From positions 4,570,001-4,634,000 of the forward strand of contig NC_015914.1 in assembly GCF_000222485.1 (NCBI RefSeq): DNA of 64,000 nucleotides, in the 5' to 3' direction. The DNA comes from Cyclobacterium marinum DSM 745 (GTDB lineage: Bacteria; Bacteroidota; Bacteroidia; Cytophagales; Cyclobacteriaceae). Below, piece after piece: positions 57,561-64,000 of this stretch. Position 1 is the stretch's first letter. Each line of letters begins with the position of its first letter. The translations under genes and the position numbers were made by a program. The notes under the pieces were generated by a model. It searched no databases. It was given only the letters and a program-made list of their open reading frames with translations, and was not told the DNA's origin.

Positions 57561-57570
57561 GAAGGAAACC

Positions 57571-59172
57571 ATGAGAAAAATACTAATAATATTCGCAATA
57601 ATTGGACTTAGCCTTACAGGTTGTGTTGAATTTCTTGATAAAACGGATCCAACTGCAACCTCATTTGTTGAATTCTTTAACGATGAAGAAGATTTACGTA
57701 GGGTAGTTTATAGTAGTTATTTGGATGTTTTTACTCATCCAAGTTCTCATCAGACTTTATTTTACATGGAGGAAGGTAAATCTGATAATGCATACAGTAG
57801 GGTAGACGGGCATCATCACCAAAGAATAGCTAATGGAAATATCAATAGTACTACCTCAGCATTTCTTTTCTACTACGAATTACAAATGAAGCATTTGGGT
57901 AGGTTAAATACTTTTGTGGAAAATGCAGATATACCCTATGTGGAAGATGAGGCAGTAAGAACAAAATACAAAGCCATTTTAGAAGCACTACGAGTTTGGC
58001 ATTATTTTAAGCTTACCTTCAGGTGGGGAGATGTTCCTTTTCATTTACAGCCTGCTGATTTGGTAGATGCACTTCAGCCTACTACTCCTAAAGAAGAAAT
58101 ATTGAACCAGCTTTTTCCTTTAGCTGATGATATTGCCTCACGTTTACCGGCTGATGAATATACTTCAGACAAGTATATGTTCAATAAATATTCTTTCAAG
58201 GCGCTGACCATGAGGTATGCATTGTACAACGGTCGCTATGAATTAGCTGCCCAATTAGCTAAAGAGATAATGGACAGTGAAAAGTATGAATTGTATTCAA
58301 ATTATGAGGAGCTTTTCCAATATGAAGGGGCTTCAACAAACAATGAATTTATAATGCATTTCGATATGCAAAGCCATAACAATAGTGCTACCAATTCATT
58401 TCGAGATTTAGGTCCACACTATCGTACGGGGAATGGTCAGTCGTATGTAGTTCCATTAAAAGCCTTGGTAGATTCGTATTGGACCCTCCAAGGTAGGTCT
58501 ATCTCAAATTGCCCTCTCCATACTGAAGAAGAGTATTTATTAGACCCGAACTTAAATAGAGATCCAAGATATGAATCAAGTATAATGGGGCATGGAGATA
58601 CATTTTACGGTGAGCCAATAGATATCTACAATACCAATAACCCAATGTTTTTTGAAAATCAGAGAGCAAGTAAATCTGGGTTCTGGTTTAAGAAATTTGT
58701 CTCTGAAGCTGATGCATTTAGATCGGGAGGGAATTTTGATTTTGGTTTGTTACGGTATGCAGAGGTGTTGTTAACTTATGCTGAAGCTAAAATCATGTTG
58801 AATGACATTGATGATTTAGCATTAGAAAGCATCAATATGATTAGACAAAGAGCCGGTTTAGACATGAGTATAGCTGATGTTACAGGGGCTGAATATAGTG
58901 ATTTTAGTCAAGAAGATTGGATCAATTTAATCAGGAATGAAAGAAGAATTGAATTTGCGGGTGAGGGCTTGAGATACGAAGATATAATTCGATGGGAAAT
59001 TGCAGAGGACGTATTAAATCAACCTGCCTTGGGACATACACGTATGGAAAATGGTGAAATGGTTTCTTTAAAAATTGAAGACCGTTCTTTCCAACCGCAT
59101 AATTACCGCTGGCCTTTTCATGAAAACAGTTTAAGAGTGGAACCGGGATTAACTCAAAATCCGGGGTATTAA
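57571..59172 (+). CDS. SusD/RagB-family lipoprotein (second)
   Basis: The protein has 533 residues, lipobox SLTGC. SusD marks: ILEALRVWHYFKLTFRWGDV, RYAEVLLTYAEAKIMLN, the RNERRIEFAGEGLRYEDIIRW block and the C-terminal NYRWPFHENSLRVEPGLTQNPGY. It is the surface partner of the SusC at 54654, with a terminator just after it, so the pair forms a two-gene transcript. Confidence 0.96.
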   Translation: MRKILIIFAIIGLSLTGCVEFLDKTDPTATSFVEFFNDEEDLRRVVYSSYLDVFTHPSSHQTLFYMEEGKSDNAYSRVDGHHHQRIANGNINSTTSAFLFYYELQMKHLGRLNTFVENADIPYVEDEAVRTKYKAILEALRVWHYFKLTFRWGDVPFHLQPADLVDALQPTTPKEEILNQLFPLADDIASRLPADEYTSDKYMFNKYSFKALTMRYALYNGRYELAAQLAKEIMDSEKYELYSNYEELFQYEGASTNNEFIMHFDMQSHNNSATNSFRDLGPHYRTGNGQSYVVPLKALVDSYWTLQGRSISNCPLHTEEEYLLDPNLNRDPRYESSIMGHGDTFYGEPIDIYNTNNPMFFENQRASKSGFWFKKFVSEADAFRSGGNFDFGLLRYAEVLLTYAEAKIMLNDIDDLALESINMIRQRAGLDMSIADVTGAEYSDFSQEDWINLIRNERRIEFAGEGLRYEDIIRWEIAEDVLNQPALGHTRMENGEMVSLKIEDRSFQPHNYRWPFHENSLRVEPGLTQNPGY

Positions 59173-59197
59173 TAAATATCTTATTTCTTTAATTACC

Positions 59198-59228
59198 AAA
59201 GGGCCTACTTATTAAGTGGGCCTTTTTG
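59198..59228 (+). terminator. Intrinsic terminator after second susCD
   Basis: AAAGGGCCTACTT (from 59198) pairs with AAGTGGGCCTTT (to about 59226, with wobble) across a 3-nt loop, ending in a T-run. Confidence 0.88.
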
Positions 59229-59351
59229 TTTAATGGCGATTTAAGTTTGTAAATTGACTAATCATCTTTGTGAGTTGTTAGTGAATTTCAACATAGGGTA
59301 ATATCTATGTTAAAAGTATCTCCACCTTTTAGCTCTCAATAAAATCAAATT

Positions 59352-59759
59352 ATGGAAATTACTTATTCAGAAACTCGAGTGATCGATGAAAATCAGATTG
59401 TAGCACTTTATTTGGCCAATAACTGGACTGCTGCAAATAAACCCAAACTATTGACAAAAGCACTTTTGAATTCCCATGGGTTGGTTTCAGCTTGGGAGGA
59501 TGAAATATTGGTGGGCATTGGAAATGCAATTTCTGATGGCTACTTGGTCGTTTATTATCCTCATTTATTGGTTCATCCAGACTATCAAAAGAGAGGGATA
59601 GGGAGAAATATTATCGCAAAACTCAAAAAGAAATATGAGAACTTCCACATGCATATGTTAACGGCAGATGGAGAATCTATTGGCTTTTATGAAAAATCAG
59701 GATTTGAGTTGGCAGGTGAAACCCGGCCGATGTGGATTTATCAAGGAGATGAACATTGA
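59352..59759 (+). CDS. GNAT-family N-acetyltransferase
   Basis: The protein has 135 residues, one GNAT domain. The acetyl-CoA loop is HPDYQKRGIGRNII (Q/RxxGxG/A), preceded by YYPHLLVHPDY and followed by FYEKSGFELAGE. No signal peptide. It acetylates an unknown small molecule or peptide. A single gene between two susCD loci, with no functional link visible. Confidence 0.92.
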   Translation: MEITYSETRVIDENQIVALYLANNWTAANKPKLLTKALLNSHGLVSAWEDEILVGIGNAISDGYLVVYYPHLLVHPDYQKRGIGRNIIAKLKKKYENFHMHMLTADGESIGFYEKSGFELAGETRPMWIYQGDEH

Positions 59760-60532
59760 TAGACCTACTTATTATTGAAGTTAAGCTGTCGTCTCATTTT
59801 AAAACCAAGCCTAGCCAAACAAAATGATTTGCCAAGATTAAGGTTCCTAATCCAAATGCTTATTTTTTAACCCATATCGGTAACTTTGCCGGATTTACAT
59901 TAGATTATTATTATTTAAAATATATTTTTTAATGTTAATTTTCTTTTATTTTTTTAAATTCTTGACTATAATTATGTCAACTTAAGCCATAATTACCATC
60001 TTTTACCTTCTTTTTTATTAAAAGGTTAGATTTATTTGATGAATTATTCTTTAGTATTGCTTATAACTGAAATTTTATCTAATTTAATACAGCTATTCTG
60101 ATTAGCTAAAGATGATTCAATAAATTATAGCAATTAGGTATCCTGTTTAAAAAGTTATATGACTTCCTTTATAAATTTAAAATAAATTCATTTGATCCAT
60201 GTTATTTATTTTTTAGAAGGAGATAGTTAAAGTGTATAACGATACAGATTGGTTTAAATCCGCATTTCAAGCCGGATTTTATGATTCATTTTTCAATTGA
60301 CCCTTGACCCAATTAGTTTACTAAACTACCTCAAAATTAAATAGGGGACTCTCGATTTATCACAAACCTTAAAAGTAGATTTATATGTAATAAAACCTCC
60401 AAAAAAAGAGAAAGCCATCTTTTAAAAGACGGCTTTCAGTAAAAGTAATAGATCAATGGGTAAGTTTCTCAGGTTCATCCATTTGATCTCGTTTAATGCA
60501 GTTTATATAACAACACTAAAGTTTACAAAGCT
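59760..60532. other. Intergenic stretch before third susC
   Basis: 773 bases, AT-rich. No coding frame recognised. A hairpin lies at 60410-60437. Confidence 0.4.
60410..60437 (-). terminator. Hairpin with T-run on the minus strand only
   Basis: GAAAGCCATCTTTT (60410-60423) pairs with AAAAGACGGCTTTC (60424-60437), one A-C mismatch. A7 at 60401-60407 gives a T-run only when read leftward. No minus-strand gene lies upstream of it, so it may stop antisense transcription or act as a leader hairpin. Confidence 0.45.
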
Positions 60533-63500
60533 ATGAAAAAACGACTACTCAAGGGGTATTTGTCAATTAAAATATTGATATTCCTTATGGCTATTCAGCT
60601 ATTTTACCCCTCAAACCATAAAGGTCATGCCCATGTCCTATATGAGAAAATACCTGCCCTTAATGATGTGTCCTCATTATCAACCATAAGGGTAGACGTA
60701 ACAATCACAGGAACAGTCACAGATCAGAACGGTGAGCCTATCCCGGGGGCGACGATTTCTCTTCCCGGTACCACAATAGGTACTGCTACGGATTTAGACG
60801 GTAAGTATTCATTGACCGTTCCGGAAGGATCAGAATTGGTTGTTTCTTTTATTGGCTTTGAAAGCCAGCGAATTATGATAGGTGACCGTTCTATTATTGA
60901 TGTAACATTAATAGAAGCTACTTCTTCCTTGGATGAGGTGGTAGTGGTAGGCTTCGGCACTCAGAAAAGAGCGAATGTTACCGGGGCAGTAAGTACAGTA
61001 TCAGGAGAAGATCTAGCCAGACGTCCTGTAATCAATACAGCTTCTGCCTTACAAGGGACCACACCGGGCCTTACCATTCAAAATAATGGAGGTGCTCCGG
61101 GTGACGAAAGTACAAGCATCAGAATCAGAGGGGTAGGGACATTAAATAATTCCAACCCATTGATTCTAGTTGATGGGGTAGAACAGTCTCTTAGCACTGT
61201 AGAACCTAATAATATTGCTTCCATCACTGTGTTGAAGGATGCTGCATCATCAGCCATATACGGTTCCAGAGCTGCGAATGGAGTAATCTTGGTAACCACC
61301 AAAAGAGGTGAAGAAGGAGAAGTTAAAATCAGTTACAATAATTTCGTAGGGTGGCAAAATCCTAACTTTTTCCCGGAACCTACGGATCCCGTCACATGGA
61401 TGCGTTTGGAAAATGAGGCTCAAGCGAATGTTGGTGCCAGTCCAACATATAGTGAAACTTATATAGAAAATGTGGCTGCAGGAACAAATCCTTTGGAATA
61501 TCCTTTTGCAGATTATGAAGGGGGAATCTTTAATCCCAATGCATTTCAACAAAGGCATTCCATTTCACTATCTAGCGGAGGGAAGTCAGGGAGAATTTTT
61601 GCTTCTGTGAATTATTCTGATACCGATGGGATCCTACAAAATTTTAACAACAAGCAAGTTACCATGCGGATAAATTCCGATATGTATGCCAGTGACAAGC
61701 TAACCATTAAAACCAACTTGATGTATAGAAATAGAGGATTTAGTGGTCCCGGTTTTACCGGTCAACGCATCACCCAGGCTTTATTGCATATCAATAGAAA
61801 CATTGTGATGGAATACCCTGATGGAACCTATGATTTGGTTTCCGGCCAGTGGAATGCTCGCGCAATGGTTCAAGAAGGTGAGACAAGTAGAATTAGTGAT
61901 GATGTTTTTGGCCAGTTAGGTTTTGCTTATACCATCAATGACGCCCTTTCATTGGAAGGTAATGTAACCTTAAATACTGAATCAACAGATGGATTTATAT
62001 TTCAGAACAGTTTGGCGGGAATGCGAAATTATGTAACAGGTGAATTGGTAAATGTAGGAGGTTGGTTTGCAACTTCACAGCTCACGGAAAGTCAAGACAA
62101 CCAGCGGGAATTGAGTCAGCGACTGTATTTGAATTATGACCAAAATTTTGAAAAGCACAGTGTTCAAGCCACAGCAGGCTATGAAGAAATCTACAATCGA
62201 TTTAAGCAAATAACCGCCTATAGGGATAATTTTTTCAGCAATGACCTGAGAGATATCAATGCAGGTGATGTGCAAAACCAAAGAACAGGGGGGTATTCAC
62301 AAGAGTGGAGACTTAGGTCGTTTTTCGGTAGAGCCAATTACAGTTTCGATGACAAATACATGTTTCAGGCCAATGTTCGTTATGATGGGTCATCTAGGTT
62401 TGGAGAAGGAAAACGTTGGGGGGTATTTCCATCTTTTTCCGCAGGATGGAGAATTTCAGAAGAAGATTTCCTCAATGATGGTAGCTTATTCAGTGATTTA
62501 AGATTGAGAGGCTCATGGGGCCAATTGGGTAACCAAAGTATAGGTTTGTACAGATACCTCAATACCTACAACTTAGGTACAGGCTATCAATTCAATAATA
62601 ATCTGGTTCCCGGTACTGCCATTACAAGTGCAGGCAATCCGGACATTACTTGGGAAACTACCACCATGTCTAATATAGGTTTGGATATGGGATTTATGGA
62701 TGATAGGATAGAGGTAATTGCTGAATATTTTTACAAGTATACCGATGATATTTTGATAGAACTGCCGATCCCAAGAACGATTGGCTATGACCCGCCAGTA
62801 CAAAATGCAGCTGCTGTCTCGAACAAGGGTTGGGAGTTGGCTGTAAATTATCATGGTTCCCCGGACTCTGAGAGTGGTTTTCAGTATTCAGTAGGTATTA
62901 ATTTTTCAGATGTAGTTAATAAAATTGAAGACTTAAAGGGTACTGGGCCATTTTTTCCGGACAAGTTTACGGTATGGACTGAAGGTGAATCCATCAATTC
63001 TTTGAGAGGTTTAAAATCCCCCGGAATATATAAAACCCAAGAAGACCTGGACAACTACCCTGCCACCATATTTCCTACTGTTACCATAGGAGACATCATT
63101 TATGAAGACTTAAATGGAGATGGTGTGATTTCTCAATCCCTTTACCCGGCAGGGGATCAATATATCATGGGGAATGAAGACCCACGATATGAATTTGGCG
63201 TGCGTTTCAATGCCTCTTACAAAGGGTTTGATTTTTCTATGTTTTGGCAAGGTGTGTTGCGCCAACAGCACTCCTTGGATGGAGCATTGATGGAAGGGCC
63301 TAATTATACCAATTTTATTCCGGTGACCATGGCAAGGGAGGCTTATCATCCTGAAAGAAACCCAAATGGAACATGGCCAATGGTAAGGTCGGGTAACTCC
63401 GCCAACCTAATGGAAGCAGATTTTTGGTTGCAAAATACAAGTTACTTAAGGTTAAAAAACTTTCAGTTCGGATATACTATTCCCCAGAATGTAGTAGCCA

Positions 63501-63640
63501 ATTTGAGAGTATATGTATCAGGTGAAAACATGTTGACATTTACAGAGACTGAACTCTTCGACCCTGAGACACCAAGAGGAAGAAGCCAGTTCTTTCCTCA
63601 CAGCAAACTTTTCAGTGGTGGAGTAAACATCACCTTTTAA
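60533..63640 (+). CDS. SusC/RagA-family TonB-dependent receptor (third)
   Basis: The protein has 1035 residues. The N-terminal stretch is longer than usual: a membrane-type segment (about 10-26) then a 30-residue linker before VTITGTVTDQNGEPIPGATI (about 56-75). The TonB-box-like DEVVVVGFGTQKRANVTGAV is at about 134-153. The plug has IRIRGVGTLNNSNPLILVDG and LKDAASSAIYGSRAANGVIL. The long N-terminus fits receptors with an extended signal peptide. Its SusD partner starts 17 bp later. Substrate unknown. Confidence 0.96.
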   Translation: MKKRLLKGYLSIKILIFLMAIQLFYPSNHKGHAHVLYEKIPALNDVSSLSTIRVDVTITGTVTDQNGEPIPGATISLPGTTIGTATDLDGKYSLTVPEGSELVVSFIGFESQRIMIGDRSIIDVTLIEATSSLDEVVVVGFGTQKRANVTGAVSTVSGEDLARRPVINTASALQGTTPGLTIQNNGGAPGDESTSIRIRGVGTLNNSNPLILVDGVEQSLSTVEPNNIASITVLKDAASSAIYGSRAANGVILVTTKRGEEGEVKISYNNFVGWQNPNFFPEPTDPVTWMRLENEAQANVGASPTYSETYIENVAAGTNPLEYPFADYEGGIFNPNAFQQRHSISLSSGGKSGRIFASVNYSDTDGILQNFNNKQVTMRINSDMYASDKLTIKTNLMYRNRGFSGPGFTGQRITQALLHINRNIVMEYPDGTYDLVSGQWNARAMVQEGETSRISDDVFGQLGFAYTINDALSLEGNVTLNTESTDGFIFQNSLAGMRNYVTGELVNVGGWFATSQLTESQDNQRELSQRLYLNYDQNFEKHSVQATAGYEEIYNRFKQITAYRDNFFSNDLRDINAGDVQNQRTGGYSQEWRLRSFFGRANYSFDDKYMFQANVRYDGSSRFGEGKRWGVFPSFSAGWRISEEDFLNDGSLFSDLRLRGSWGQLGNQSIGLYRYLNTYNLGTGYQFNNNLVPGTAITSAGNPDITWETTTMSNIGLDMGFMDDRIEVIAEYFYKYTDDILIELPIPRTIGYDPPVQNAAAVSNKGWELAVNYHGSPDSESGFQYSVGINFSDVVNKIEDLKGTGPFFPDKFTVWTEGESINSLRGLKSPGIYKTQEDLDNYPATIFPTVTIGDIIYEDLNGDGVISQSLYPAGDQYIMGNEDPRYEFGVRFNASYKGFDFSMFWQGVLRQQHSLDGALMEGPNYTNFIPVTMAREAYHPERNPNGTWPMVRSGNSANLMEADFWLQNTSYLRLKNFQFGYTIPQNVVANLRVYVSGENMLTFTETELFDPETPRGRSQFFPHSKLFSGGVNITF

Positions 63641-63657
63641 TTTAAAATAGAAAAGCG

Positions 63658-64000
63658 ATGAAAATATTAAATAAAACTATAAAATACATAGGACTGTCCT
63701 ATTTGGCTTTAGGTTTTTTCAGTTGTGATGATGGGCTGGATTTAATCCCACCTGGCCAAGTTTCTGAACTTATCTATTGGCAACAAGAAAAAGATGCAAA
63801 TCTAGCTGTAAATGGAATTTATGCAGAATTGGATGGACAAGCCATGGTCAAAGAACTAGATGCCGTCACTGACATTGGCTTTAGGGCTCCTTCAGGGCCG
63901 GGATCATTCCATGACGTATGTATGGGGACTTTTGATCCAGTGAATGCGGCGATTGGCTCTCAGTGGGACAGGTATTACCGGGGTGTTCAGCGCGCTAATA
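63658..64000 (+). CDS. SusD/RagB-family lipoprotein, cut by window end
   Basis: 114 codons are visible and the frame is open at the window edge. Start ATG at 63658 opens a lipoprotein signal (YLALGFFSCDDGLDLIPPG, lipobox FFSC). LIYWQQEKDANLAVNGIYAE matches the first SusD helix. It follows the third susC by 17 bp. Clear partial SusD by position and lipobox. Confidence 0.93.
   Translation, partial: MKILNKTIKYIGLSYLALGFFSCDDGLDLIPPGQVSELIYWQQEKDANLAVNGIYAELDGQAMVKELDAVTDIGFRAPSGPGSFHDVCMGTFDPVNAAIGSQWDRYYRGVQRAN

Noticed and set aside
1..64000. CRISPR arrays, tRNA/rRNA genes, transposases, phage genes
   Set aside because: Looked for repeat-spacer patterns, cloverleaf-like ends, inverted-repeat-bounded transposase genes and phage hallmark proteins; none seen by eye.

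Overview
The window looks like a chromosomal segment of a free-living, probably marine Bacteroidota. The Cyclobacteriaceae (Cyclobacterium, Echinicola, Algoriphagus) are my best guess. The signs are AT-rich intergenic DNA, three SusC/SusD pairs, few Shine-Dalgarno sites, and genes shared with Planctomycetes (DUF1501, PSCyt/PSD1, secreted FAD oxidoreductases). The assignment is inference from gene content only. I saw no rRNA, tRNA, CRISPR array, insertion sequence or phage gene.

Region 1 (1-22.2 kb) is a polysaccharide utilization locus. A divergent LacI-type regulator (cut by the window start) faces a susC gene across a gap holding a perfect 18-bp LacI-type operator. Then follow, all on + and tightly packed: susC, susD, sulfatase, a large lipoprotein built as an internal duplication, a small exported protein with a flavinylation-type motif, an exported FAD oxidoreductase with a carbohydrate-binding-like front domain, a second sulfatase, a sodium/solute symporter, a cytoplasmic FAD oxidoreductase with a discoidin-like tail, and a discoidin plus GH9-like protein. 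An alginate-lyase-superfamily gene follows. The set suggests uptake of a sulfated, uronate-containing glycan, with desulfation, lyase or hydrolase cleavage and an unusual redox step. This is the best candidate in the window for an undescribed system.

Region 2 (22.7-38.6 kb) is mostly housekeeping and miscellaneous: an unknown secreted protein, two soluble orphan sensor kinases, a DUF2911 protein, a type I methionine aminopeptidase, a GH43-like and an SGNH hydrolase, two small rhodaneses, Dps, an AAC(3)-family acetyltransferase, a giant propeller-amidohydrolase and an NAD(P)-binding SDR.

Region 3 (38.6-46.9 kb) is a hexuronate module. A minus-strand operon (uxaA, fructuronate-reductase-type SDR, uxuA, Tat-exported Gfo/Idh/MocA) diverges from a TRAP transporter operon (dctPQM). 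It could consume uronates released by region 1.

Region 4 (47.2-64 kb) holds a small membrane protein/XRE pair, a diheme PSCyt-PSD1 cytochrome with a DUF1501 partner, an M14 carboxypeptidase, a stand-alone susCD pair, a GNAT acetyltransferase, and a third susC with a susD cut by the window end.
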